Assembly (NCBI RefSeq): GCF_010669305.1 | Contig: NZ_CP048649.1 | Location: 2,294,001 to 2,358,000 of the forward strand | Origin: Aminipila butyrica | Lineage (GTDB): Bacteria; Bacillota; Clostridia; Peptostreptococcales; Anaerovoracaceae | Length of the DNA stretch: 64,000 nucleotides | Reading direction: 5' to 3' | Made by a program: the position numbers and the translations under genes | Notes under the pieces: generated by a model | Told to the model about the DNA's origin: nothing | Database searches by the model: none | Seen by the model: the letters and a program-made list of their open reading frames with translations, nothing else | Part shown: in pieces, positions 17,154 through 25,414 of the stretch | How positions within the stretch are numbered: position 1 is the first letter of the stretch | Layout: each line of letters starts with the position of its first letter

Positions 17154-17951
17154 CTATATTTCTGTCATAAACATGCGGGCAACCCCCAGCTCCAAAGGAT
17201 CTTTGGCCTTATATTCCACCGTGTTACTACCTGTCTGTCTAGCTCCCGGATACCAAGAGGCCCTTCTGGCATGCTGGTGTTCTTTAAAGTGAATCACCAT
17301 ATGGTACTCATCTGTTAAAGACAAGGGGCTGATTTTAGCTTGTAAGGCTTTCTCCACCCCTTCCTCAATTTCCTCGGCAACCTCTTCCGGGTGACGATTC
17401 CAGGTTGCACTACCGATGCCCTTCTTCGTGGCTACCGTGAGAATATTCGGGTGGCTTTTCTCCGCCAACTGACACATGCCTGCATCTCCTGAAAGAAAGA
17501 CAGATGGGACTTGATGGGCCGCCGCCCAAAGAGCATTCAGGGTAAATTCCGACGCTAATTCTCCGTTGATGGTAATCCAATTAAACAGTTCATGCTCCGA
17601 GGTATGGGCCAGCGGGCTGGTATCCGTGCCTTCTGGAGAATGGTAGCCCAGATAAACTGCTGCATCAAAAGTTTCATCTAAACCGCCCATCATGGAAGCC
17701 GGGGAGGTCATCCAGCCTCGAATGACCTCCACCCCCTTCGGCAGCTGCTCTATGCAGAGATTTAATGCGTCTCCATGCCCATCCTTTACAATCACACGGC
17801 AGCCCGCCTTCATAGCTCCTCTGCAAGCAGCAGCCACTTCCAGAGTCATCTGGCGGCAGGCCTCTTCATACCCTTGACCGCCCCAAGTAGTCTCACACCA
17901 GCTGGTTACTCCAGTTACGCCTTCTATGTCTGCGCTGATAAATACTTTCAT
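17154..17951 (-). CDS. M55 D-aminopeptidase (DppA family)
   Basis: A zinc peptidase that removes N-terminal D-amino acids from short peptides. The 265-residue length matches Bacillus subtilis DppA. Metal ligands are recognisable: D8 and E10 (SADIEG), H59 (KDGHGD), H104 (GYHSPEG) and an acidic residue at about 131; H116 is in the place of the catalytic His. There is no signal peptide, so it acts in the cytoplasm on imported peptides. It is the last gene of a three-gene operon (permease, P1 peptidase, DppA) with an 18-base spacer, under a sigma-54 promoter. Confidence 0.93.
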   Translation of the reverse strand: MKVFISADIEGVTGVTSWCETTWGGQGYEEACRQMTLEVAAACRGAMKAGCRVIVKDGHGDALNLCIEQLPKGVEVIRGWMTSPASMMGGLDETFDAAVYLGYHSPEGTDTSPLAHTSEHELFNWITINGELASEFTLNALWAAAHQVPSVFLSGDAGMCQLAEKSHPNILTVATKKGIGSATWNRHPEEVAEEIEEGVEKALQAKISPLSLTDEYHMVIHFKEHQHARRASWYPGARQTGSNTVEYKAKDPLELGVARMFMTEI

Positions 17952-17969
17952 CAGACCATCTCTCCCTTC

Positions 17970-18998
17970 TTATAAAAATTCCTTTAAAGCAAGGGCTTCC
18001 TTCCCCCGAATTCCCTTGACAGTCTCTGCGTGATAAAGGGAACTGACCACCGCTTCCTCCACGGCTTCGGCTGTAGCCTCAAAGACTTTGTCTATGGCAT
18101 CATCGTGAAACATTTTCATCTCAATAATGTTCTTTTCACTATAATGGGGCATGATGTTAGCAGTAGAGAAAGCAATAGCAATATCTCCGCTGCCATTTCC
18201 CAGAAAGGAGCCGGTTCTGCTCAAGGCCACCACCGACCGCTTTGCTACCCGCTTCAACTGCCGCTCATTAAGTGGTATATCCGTGGCAAGCACAATAATT
18301 ACGGAGCCTTTTTCCGCCTCACTTCTCGGTACTTTGTTCCGGGTGTCGATTCTCCTGCCATCAATCATCAGATTTCCCGACATGCCGAAGTTAGACATTA
18401 AAATGGCACCGATGGTGTAATGCTGACCGTCGCAGAGCACCAGCCTAGAGGCCGACCCGATTCCGCCTTTGACCCCCAGGCAGCACATACCTGTCCCAGC
18501 GCCCACTGCTCCCTCTTCAAAAACTGCTCCACAGTCTCCCAATGCCTGAAGTACATGGTCTTCGTCGACATGCATCCCCCGGATATCATTGAGCTCTCCG
18601 TCGTTGCACTCTGTGACAAGGCAATTTACCGTGCCGGTAGTGGTTCCGATGTCCGAATTTTCCTTTAACATATACTTTGTCAAGGCGTTAATGGCCGTAC
18701 CTACACCAAAAGTATTAGTCATGATAATGGGGGTCTCAATATTGCCCAATTCTTCCACCTGAACTAACCCCACACTTTTACCGAAACCGTTTATAACAGA
18801 GCTTCCAGCCAACACCTTGTTCCTGAAAAGATTTCCCGTATGGGGCAGGATAGCCGTGACACCGGTATGAATATTTTTCTCCGGTTCCTTTAAGGTCACA
18901 TGACCTACCTGCACCCCAGGCACATCGGTAATCAGGTTTCTTTGACCTTTTTCAAACCTGCTGCGAATGCTCACTTGACAATCTTTAGGTAAACCCAT
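17970..18998 (-). CDS. P1-family N-terminal nucleophile aminopeptidase (DmpA/BapA-like)
   Basis: A self-cleaving hydrolase of the DmpA/BapA/ornithine acetyltransferase-fold group, which includes L-aminopeptidase/D-esterases and beta-peptidyl aminopeptidases. The 342-residue precursor has the family's N-terminal TDVPGVQVGHVT, the GGIGSASR segment, and GSVIIVLATD, where cleavage between G231 and S232 would free Ser as the nucleophile. The later RTGSFLGNGSGDIAIAFSTA is also a family signature. No signal peptide. Its place between an amino-acid permease and a D-aminopeptidase suggests hydrolysis of D- or beta-amino-acid peptides or amides; the exact substrate is unknown. Confidence 0.9.
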   Translation of the reverse strand: MGLPKDCQVSIRSRFEKGQRNLITDVPGVQVGHVTLKEPEKNIHTGVTAILPHTGNLFRNKVLAGSSVINGFGKSVGLVQVEELGNIETPIIMTNTFGVGTAINALTKYMLKENSDIGTTTGTVNCLVTECNDGELNDIRGMHVDEDHVLQALGDCGAVFEEGAVGAGTGMCCLGVKGGIGSASRLVLCDGQHYTIGAILMSNFGMSGNLMIDGRRIDTRNKVPRSEAEKGSVIIVLATDIPLNERQLKRVAKRSVVALSRTGSFLGNGSGDIAIAFSTANIMPHYSEKNIIEMKMFHDDAIDKVFEATAEAVEEAVVSSLYHAETVKGIRGKEALALKEFL

Positions 18999-19015
18999 TT
19001 CTTGTGCCTCCTCAC

Positions 19016-20404
19016 TTATGCTTTTGTTTTTTCTTCTTTCAGTCTTTTATCAAATATAAAGTAAACTACTGCACCTACAGCCGGAACAACCAAACCGATT
19101 AACGCGGTAACCGGGTCCTCCATCAAGGTATTGATCATCAGTCCGGCGAACAAGGCGATGGAAATAATAACAGTAACCGGATACCCCCAAGCCTTATACG
19201 GACGCTCTAGGTTCGGATACTTCTTCCGATATACAATGACCGCCACCACGCAGAGTACGTTAAATAGCATGCCGGCAAAGACTACCAAAGAGGTCAGCTG
19301 GTCTAAATTTCTTAAAAGGACCAGCACGATGGCGATAAGGGCCTGGCTGCACAGTGATACGGTAGGTACCTTGGATTTTGGATGCAGCATACCGTGGTTC
19401 TTAAAGAAATGTCCCTCCTTCGCCATGGCGTAATAGTAGCGGGGAAAAGCGATGATCATGCCGTTTAACGCACTGAACATGGCAATCAGCATGGTAGCCA
19501 GCACTAGGCCGCCGCCAATGCCTCCAAATACTCTCTTGGCAACTTCCGTTCCCAGGTATAGGTTCCCACTTTCAATCATGCTTACCACTTCTGCATGGGG
19601 GAGAACCTTGTAAAGGGCAAAGTTAAACAGCGTATAAATTACGGTGATTGCACCGATGCCGATTAACAAGGCCTTTGGCAAATTCCTCGCCGGGTCCTTC
19701 ATTTCTTCTGCCACAGAGTTCAAATTGGTCCAGCCTTCATAGGCCCAAAGAGTTGCTACCGTAGCAAAGGCTATCATGCCAATAATGGCGCTAAAGCTTA
19801 TCTCTCCGCTGCCGGCAGGAATCAAACTTAAGTCAGGGTGTTCCTTACCCAGGAGGATAGCCCCAAAAATAATGATGACAATAGGAATTAACTTTGCTAC
19901 CATGGAGACATTCTGCAAAATAGTTCCCTGCTTAATCCCCAGCGAATTGTACGCCGTCAAGGCCAGAATCAAAGCAATGGCGATACCCTTGATGGCAAAA
20001 TCGGATAAAGATATGTATCCTCTCAAGGCCGTAGGCAAAGCAATCGCCAAAGCAGAAATCGAACCAGCTCCGCTAAGCAGCCAGCTGGTGAAACCGAACA
20101 TGTAACCCACTACCGGATGATACGCTTCATCCAGATAGATAACCATACCCCCGGTCTTCGGGCAGGATGCCCCCAGTTCGGCAAAGCATAAGCCTCCCAG
20201 CAAAGAGACGATTCCTCCTACTATCCAGCACAGCAGGGCTAACCCCATGCTCATGTGAGTTCGCTCCAATACGTATGAGCCTAAATAAAAAATTCCTGAA
20301 CCAATCATGATTCCGCCGATGATGCTCACACCGCCAAAGAGACCGATTTCCTTTTTAAAACCTGAGTCGTTGGTTGCTGCATGCAAATTGCTCTTTGAAC
20401 TCAT
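19016..20404 (-). CDS. APC-family amino acid permease
   Basis: A 12-helix amino acid transporter (462 residues) of the APC superfamily, LAT-like branch. The first helix has the substrate motif GGIMIGSGIFYLG; CFAELGASCPKTGGMVIYLDEAYHP in the second/third-helix region is also typical. GAGGAGG precedes ATG by 9 bases. It is the first gene of the operon with the P1 peptidase and DppA, with a canonical -24/-12 promoter upstream. Its substrate is probably a small amino acid, dipeptide-like amide or exchange product; the sequence does not say which. Confidence 0.92.
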   Translation of the reverse strand: MSSKSNLHAATNDSGFKKEIGLFGGVSIIGGIMIGSGIFYLGSYVLERTHMSMGLALLCWIVGGIVSLLGGLCFAELGASCPKTGGMVIYLDEAYHPVVGYMFGFTSWLLSGAGSISALAIALPTALRGYISLSDFAIKGIAIALILALTAYNSLGIKQGTILQNVSMVAKLIPIVIIIFGAILLGKEHPDLSLIPAGSGEISFSAIIGMIAFATVATLWAYEGWTNLNSVAEEMKDPARNLPKALLIGIGAITVIYTLFNFALYKVLPHAEVVSMIESGNLYLGTEVAKRVFGGIGGGLVLATMLIAMFSALNGMIIAFPRYYYAMAKEGHFFKNHGMLHPKSKVPTVSLCSQALIAIVLVLLRNLDQLTSLVVFAGMLFNVLCVVAVIVYRKKYPNLERPYKAWGYPVTVIISIALFAGLMINTLMEDPVTALIGLVVPAVGAVVYFIFDKRLKEEKTKA

Positions 20405-20456
20405 AACTTTTCCTCCTCAATTATAATTTACAGTCTGAGACTATATATTAAGATAA

Positions 20457-20473
20457 AGCAAGAACAATGCCAA
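20457..20473 (-). promoter_or_regulatory. Sigma-54 (-24/-12) promoter of the permease operon
   Basis: On the minus strand TTGGCATTGTTCTTGCT, with the invariant GG (20471-20470) and GC (20459-20458) exactly 10 bases apart. Transcription would start near 20446, about 42 bases before the permease ATG. Confidence 0.88.
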
Positions 20474-20605
20474 TTTATAAATATATAAAAACAGCCAACT
20501 AAACAAATTTTATAAGGCAATCCTTTCGCCAAAATCTCGTTTAATCCTTTTTAAATAGATTATATCTTATTTACATTTCATTTGCCGGCGCTTTGTGATC
20601 AATCA

Positions 20606-20700
20606 TTAATTCGAATTAAACAAGAACCGATTCATTAAAGAGGGAACTAAGGTCTCTGTTCCCTAGGGCTTCTACCCCAGTGCGCTAAGTTGAGCACTGG
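20606..20700. promoter_or_regulatory. Inverted repeats between the two sigma-54 promoters
   Basis: Three dyads: TTAATTCGAATTAA (about 20609-20622), AGGGAAC-N10-GTTCCCT (20641-20664) and CCAGTGC-N10-GCACTGG (20677-20700). The last two have the same 7-10-7 geometry and centres 36 bp apart. They are candidate activator (enhancer) sites for the sigma-54 regulator encoded nearby. Confidence 0.5.
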
Positions 20701-20705
20701 CTATC

Positions 20706-20721
20706 TGGTACGATAATTGCA
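20706..20721 (+). promoter_or_regulatory. Sigma-54 (-24/-12) promoter of the serine hydrolase gene
   Basis: TGGTACGATAATTGCA with GG (20707-20708) and GC (20719-20720) 10 bases apart. Transcription would start near 20732, about 32 bases before the ATG at 20765. Confidence 0.87.
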
Positions 20722-20764
20722 GGACTTTATATAAAGTCAACTTAATTCAGGAGGTATAAAACAC

Positions 20765-22246
20765 ATGAAAGATAAAATTGCTGCCCAAGAACCCCTCATC
20801 TTGCGGGAAATGGATTTCTGGCAGGTGCCGGGCCTAGCCCTAACCGTGGTAAAAAAGGGGCAGGAGCCTTATACAAAGGCCTTTGGCTGGCGGGACAAGG
20901 AAAGGGATTTAAAAGCGACGGACACCACCCTCTTTGGCATTGCCTCCTGCTCAAAAGCCATGACCTCTGCTCTTATAGCTCGCCTGGTAGCGGAGGGACT
21001 GCTGGATTATGACACCCCTGTCATCCACTATATTCCAGACTTTGCCCTCATGGACAAAGAGGCTACGGCAAAGATGACTCTGCGGGATATGCTCTGTCAC
21101 CGCACAGGTCTGGGCGGCCACGATGCCATCTGGCCTGTAGCCAAAAACTTAAAAGAATTTACTCAAGCCTTCCCCTACCTACAGCCTAGCGCTCCGTTTA
21201 GAAGCAGGCCCCAGTACAGCAACATCCTCTATGCTGCCATTGGCCTCCTTGCAGAAACCGTGACAGGAAAGCCCTGGGCAGAACTCATGCAGACCTATAT
21301 CTTCGACCCCCTGGGCATGACCGGAGCCAACTGTCAAGCTGAGGCCTTGTCTAATTCAGTTGATTTCGCCCATCCTTATCAGGTGCTGGAGGGCAAACTC
21401 ACCAAGCTGCCAATCTGGAACGTAGACGTAGTCGCTCCGGCTGCCTCCGTCAACTGCACCGCCATAGACATGAGCAAATGGCTGACCTTCCTGATTAGCA
21501 AAGGGCGAGAGAAAGAGGGCCTTCCTTGGATACCAGAATCTATATTTGAAACGATGATTGCCAAACAGGTAAATTTTCCGGATGCCCTAGGCAGTCAGGC
21601 AGATTTATATCCTACCGATGGTTACGCCATGGGCTGGCAAACCGGCAGCTATCGAGGGCGCTCCATCTGCAAGCATATGGGTAAAATTGAGGGGTACAGC
21701 TCTATTCAAGCATTTCTGCCTGACGACCAAATCGGCATTTCTATTTTGCTGAATCTCCATTCCCCTGCGGTATCCATCACCCATACGCTCCTTTATACCC
21801 TGCTGGATACCCTCTTAGCCCTCCCAAAAGTGGACTGGACACATAAATTTCGTTCAGATATCCGGCCTACTGCGGAAGACTACCAAGACTGCACCCTGGA
21901 TTTCTTTTCCGCTAGATTCCCAGATTCTCTCCAAGACGCGATACCCAGCCAAAACTTGTCCAGCGCTTACTCTCTCAAAGATTGCCAAGGGGTCTATTAC
22001 AACCCCGGCTATGGTCTGCTAACCATCGAATCCCGAGAGGGGCAGCTCTATATGAACTACCGGGATATGTCCTTGCCCATGACTCCTTGTTGGACCGGTA
22101 ACTTCCGTGTGACTGGGGTGAAGGAAGACATTTTAACGTTAACCCTGCCTCTGTCCTTTATCTGGAATGCTCAGGGAAAAAGCATCGGATTGCGAATCCC
22201 CTTTGAACTGCTGGTGGACGATATCCTCTTTCTAAAAAAAGATTGA
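20765..22246 (+). CDS. Cytoplasmic beta-lactamase-fold serine hydrolase
   Basis: A 493-residue member of the class C beta-lactamase / D-alanyl-D-alanine peptidase family. All three motifs are present: SxxK as S61-C-S-K64, YxN as Y151-S-N153, and H304-M-G in the KTG position. A C-terminal beta-rich accessory domain (about 380-493) resembles the DUF3471-type lipocalin-like module. There is no signal peptide or lipobox, unusual for this fold when it acts on cell wall; together with its sigma-54 promoter and the divergent D-aminopeptidase operon this suggests a D-aminopeptidase, amidase or esterase acting on imported compounds. GGAGG precedes ATG. It ends one base before the convergent activator gene's stop. 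Confidence 0.87.
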   Translation: MKDKIAAQEPLILREMDFWQVPGLALTVVKKGQEPYTKAFGWRDKERDLKATDTTLFGIASCSKAMTSALIARLVAEGLLDYDTPVIHYIPDFALMDKEATAKMTLRDMLCHRTGLGGHDAIWPVAKNLKEFTQAFPYLQPSAPFRSRPQYSNILYAAIGLLAETVTGKPWAELMQTYIFDPLGMTGANCQAEALSNSVDFAHPYQVLEGKLTKLPIWNVDVVAPAASVNCTAIDMSKWLTFLISKGREKEGLPWIPESIFETMIAKQVNFPDALGSQADLYPTDGYAMGWQTGSYRGRSICKHMGKIEGYSSIQAFLPDDQIGISILLNLHSPAVSITHTLLYTLLDTLLALPKVDWTHKFRSDIRPTAEDYQDCTLDFFSARFPDSLQDAIPSQNLSSAYSLKDCQGVYYNPGYGLLTIESREGQLYMNYRDMSLPMTPCWTGNFRVTGVKEDILTLTLPLSFIWNAQGKSIGLRIPFELLVDDILFLKKD

Positions 22247-22247
22247 T

Positions 22248-24275
22248 TCACAGTTGCTGAATAAACGCCATCCCCTTTTCGGTAATTTGAGCCCCGCAGC
22301 GGCCCCGTTTGACGGATATGAGCCCCTGCTTTTCCAGCTGTGACAGCAGATTCCGCAGCTTGCCATCGCTGAGCTTAATGCCCTCTGCTGCCAGCTTAGC
22401 GAGGATAGCACTGCGACCTATGCCGTGGTATACCTGTGTGGCTTCATATATTTCCCTCAAAATCCGTTGTACAACCGCAGACTGGTTCATAGGGCTCCGT
22501 TCCTCCAGTCTGCCTTTTTCTTCAAGGGGGTTCTCGGTCGGTTCCCGCCAGCCTTCCTGCTTCCGATTCTTTATTTCATACAGATATTCAGGGAATTTCC
22601 CCAGGGTTCGATAATACAAACCTGCACTTTGAAGCTGACGAATATTTCCCGGCCACTGATATTCCACCAGCAAATTCTTTTCTCGCTCTGTTACATTACC
22701 GTAATTCTTTCCCAGGAAGAACTTTAACAAGGGTAAAATATCACCCTTTCTCTGACTGAGGGGCTTTAGAAACAGCGGAATCACATTTAATCGATAAAAC
22801 AGGTCTCCTCGAAACTTACCCTTTTCTACCGCTTCCTCCAACTTGGAATTAGTAGCGGCGATAATGCGTATGTCTACATCGATAACCTTGTCACTGCCAA
22901 TACGCATAATCTGTTTCTCCTGAATAGCTCGAAGGAGCCTGGTTTGCAGATTAGGAGAAATATCCCCAATTTCGTCTAAAAACAAGGTTCCGGTGTGAGC
23001 CTTTTCAAAGAAACCAAGCTTTCCATTTTTCTGAGCTCCCGTAAAAGCACCACCTTCATATCCGAACAACTCGCTTTCCAAAAGAGTTTCCGGGATAGCC
23101 GCACAGTTAACAGCAATAAAAGGCGCATGGCTCCTGTGGGAATAATTATGGATAGACTGAGCCATCAACTCCTTCCCCGTTCCCGTCTCTCCTCGTATGA
23201 GTATCGTATAATCGGTCTGAGCCACTTGCTTAGCCACCTGAATGCACTCACCCATGGATTCAGATTGAAAGATGATATCCTGAAAAGTGTGCTTAGCCAC
23301 CAGGCCCTTTTTGGCATTATAATTTTTCAAATTAATTTCAATATCATGAAGGAGTTTTTCACTCTGCAAATTTAATAGGTAGCCGATGGTCTCGTCCATC
23401 AGCTTGATGGTGGTCTTTTCAAAGAGGTAGTTTTCCTCTCCCAGAAGCAACGGATAATTTTTTAGATCTTCTCCCTGAATAAGCTCCGATTCAATGCTGG
23501 CAAAAGGGACATTTACATTGGTCTCAAAAATGGCATTGGCTTTATCGTTAAAATACACCACTTCCAGCTTGTCGTTGAGCATGAGAATAGCTTCCAGAGA
23601 ATTATCCACCACCCGGTTCAACAGCTTTCCTTTCAGATAGCTGTTATAATAATTGTCGTGGTAATCGCTGTTGGGCTCCAAGATAGTATGAAGATGACGG
23701 ATTAGATTGCGATTAATCACGTCGTTATCCAGGTCCAGCTTTCGCATCAACTTCAGCAAGGTGTCAAAGCTGATTTCTCGATAGCCGATATTCAGGCTCT
23801 TTTTCACCGTTTTAGGCACTAGATTTTCTTCGTTAGGGGTAATGGCATACTGGATCTCATCGTAGGCTCCTGATGCCGCTAGTTCCTTGTCGTAGGGAAT
23901 CAAGTTCAGATGACTGATGCCCAGCTCATACAACGTGTATGTGGTCTGGACGGTAGTTTCGTAGGTATCATTTACGATGAGCACCTCTGTATCTGGGGGA
24001 ATTTCCAGCATAGCATGGAGAAATTCCCTACGGATGCTGCGCCCCAGCAGAATCAGTTTATAAAAGTTAGAGATGTGGTCTTTCAGCTGATAAATCATAT
24101 TCTCGTACACCATCAAATAGGCATCTGCTTCAATCTGTTCATGAGGCATCAGTTCGCTGATAAAACAGCTCTCAATTTGAATATATCCTGCGAAAATGTG
24201 GTATAAGGTGTCCTCCAGATACTCAATGATGCCCTGATTCTCCCGGTTTTTATAGATAAGTGCGATTTTCTTCAT
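22248..24275 (-). CDS. Sigma-54-dependent transcriptional activator with PrpR-like sensor
   Basis: A 675-residue enhancer-binding protein. Residues 1-190 form an N-terminal sensor that looks like the Rossmann-type PrpR_N ligand domain; residues about 215-310 look like a PAS domain; the AAA+ domain (about 330-560) has Walker A GETGTGKE (362-369), GAFTGA (409-414, contacts sigma-54) and LDEIGDI. The C-terminus (about 605-675) is a winged-helix-like DNA-binding region instead of the usual Fis-type helix-turn-helix. GGAGG precedes ATG. It is convergent with the serine hydrolase gene and is the obvious regulator of the two -24/-12 promoters at 20457-20721. Confidence 0.93.
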   Translation of the reverse strand: MKKIALIYKNRENQGIIEYLEDTLYHIFAGYIQIESCFISELMPHEQIEADAYLMVYENMIYQLKDHISNFYKLILLGRSIRREFLHAMLEIPPDTEVLIVNDTYETTVQTTYTLYELGISHLNLIPYDKELAASGAYDEIQYAITPNEENLVPKTVKKSLNIGYREISFDTLLKLMRKLDLDNDVINRNLIRHLHTILEPNSDYHDNYYNSYLKGKLLNRVVDNSLEAILMLNDKLEVVYFNDKANAIFETNVNVPFASIESELIQGEDLKNYPLLLGEENYLFEKTTIKLMDETIGYLLNLQSEKLLHDIEINLKNYNAKKGLVAKHTFQDIIFQSESMGECIQVAKQVAQTDYTILIRGETGTGKELMAQSIHNYSHRSHAPFIAVNCAAIPETLLESELFGYEGGAFTGAQKNGKLGFFEKAHTGTLFLDEIGDISPNLQTRLLRAIQEKQIMRIGSDKVIDVDIRIIAATNSKLEEAVEKGKFRGDLFYRLNVIPLFLKPLSQRKGDILPLLKFFLGKNYGNVTEREKNLLVEYQWPGNIRQLQSAGLYYRTLGKFPEYLYEIKNRKQEGWREPTENPLEEKGRLEERSPMNQSAVVQRILREIYEATQVYHGIGRSAILAKLAAEGIKLSDGKLRNLLSQLEKQGLISVKRGRCGAQITEKGMAFIQQL

Positions 24276-24424
24276 TAATACGACCTCCTAGACAACAGCT
24301 TTATACAAGTCATATTATACCGAATCGAAAAATAATACAACTAAAACGGCTATAATAGGATTCAAATGAAATGAATCACTCCCTCCGTGAACGTAATATA
24401 AACACGCAGCCGAGAGATAAAAAA

Positions 24425-24446
24425 AAGAATGCTCAACCGCATTCTT
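24425..24446 (-). terminator. Terminator overlapping the end of the MBL-fold gene
   Basis: On the minus strand AAGAATGC, loop GGTTGA, GCATTCTT, followed by a T-rich run. The upstream arm lies within the last codons of the hydrolase gene. Confidence 0.8.
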
Positions 24447-25350
24447 TTATAACTGTATCAATCATATGGCCTCCGTTGATGACGAAAGCTTCCTTGGGCT
24501 GATCCTTGCCCCATTCCTCCGACCAATGACGTTGAATGTACGCCTCCAGAATCTGCTCTTTATTCAACCCTCTATGGTATAGGTCCAAAAGAAAGGCCTT
24601 TTTTTCCTCTGCACACTGAATGTACAAGTCGAAATATTGGTCTGTGAAATAGGAGGGCAGAATACCAAAGTGAGGACAGATGATGAACTTCGGCCCATAG
24701 GCTTTACATTTCAAAGCCGACTGAATACTGGCTTCATACCCTTTGAGGATAGAGGTATGGACAAACTGAGGGTTTTCCAAAACCCCTGTACTCTCGCTGG
24801 TAAACATAATACTCCGTGGTTCCAATACATAAGTCAAAGAACAGTCCGTGTGCCCCTTCGTCTCCAACACTTTAAAGGATTCATCTCCAATGGAAATTTC
24901 ATCCCCTTCTCCTACTGCCACGTTGACCGCTAAGCCTTCCGTGAGAATTTCTTGTTTGGATTCAGAATATAAATCTCTGGCCGCTGTTCCCAACTCTTTC
25001 ATCAGGGCGTGGGCCCCTGGCCGGGAGAACACCCTCTGTGCTTTATCGGCGCCGTAGACCACCGCTTCCGGCCATCTCTTCTTCACATAGGGCAGCGCGC
25101 CGATGTGATCGTAATGAGAATGGGACAACAAGATGCCATCCAGCCTTGTCCGATCCCTCATAGCCAAAGCAAATTCGATGTTTCGCACCACTTTATCCCC
25201 GCAGTAAGCCATGCCGCAGTCCACCAAAAAAGTCTTTTTGCTGCCAAAGACCAGAATGGCTTCACCGCCCTTTCCTGCCGTTACCCGCACTAACCCCTCC
25301 GGAAATTTAAACCGGTCGTGGTCTAAAAAAGTATCATAAACTGTATTCAT
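24433..25350 (-). CDS. Metallo-beta-lactamase-fold hydrolase
   Basis: A 305-residue protein with the metal-binding signature SHSHYDHIG (HxHxDH) near residue 76-84, a further His in ETKGHTDCSL, and late His residues (CPHFG). It belongs to the glyoxalase II-like group of general hydrolases; the substrate cannot be read from sequence. AAAGGAG lies upstream of ATG. It is the last gene of the minus-strand run rmuC, phosphoesterase, deoB, pdp, MBL, so it may be co-transcribed, though the 64-base gap allows its own promoter. Confidence 0.85.
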   Translation of the reverse strand: MNTVYDTFLDHDRFKFPEGLVRVTAGKGGEAILVFGSKKTFLVDCGMAYCGDKVVRNIEFALAMRDRTRLDGILLSHSHYDHIGALPYVKKRWPEAVVYGADKAQRVFSRPGAHALMKELGTAARDLYSESKQEILTEGLAVNVAVGEGDEISIGDESFKVLETKGHTDCSLTYVLEPRSIMFTSESTGVLENPQFVHTSILKGYEASIQSALKCKAYGPKFIICPHFGILPSYFTDQYFDLYIQCAEEKKAFLLDLYHRGLNKEQILEAYIQRHWSEEWGKDQPKEAFVINGGHMIDTVIKECG

Positions 25351-25414
25351 ACGCTGCTGCGCTCCTTTGCTAAAAATATGGCGTCTATTTCGGGGATTTA
25401 TTCTGTCCAGCCTT

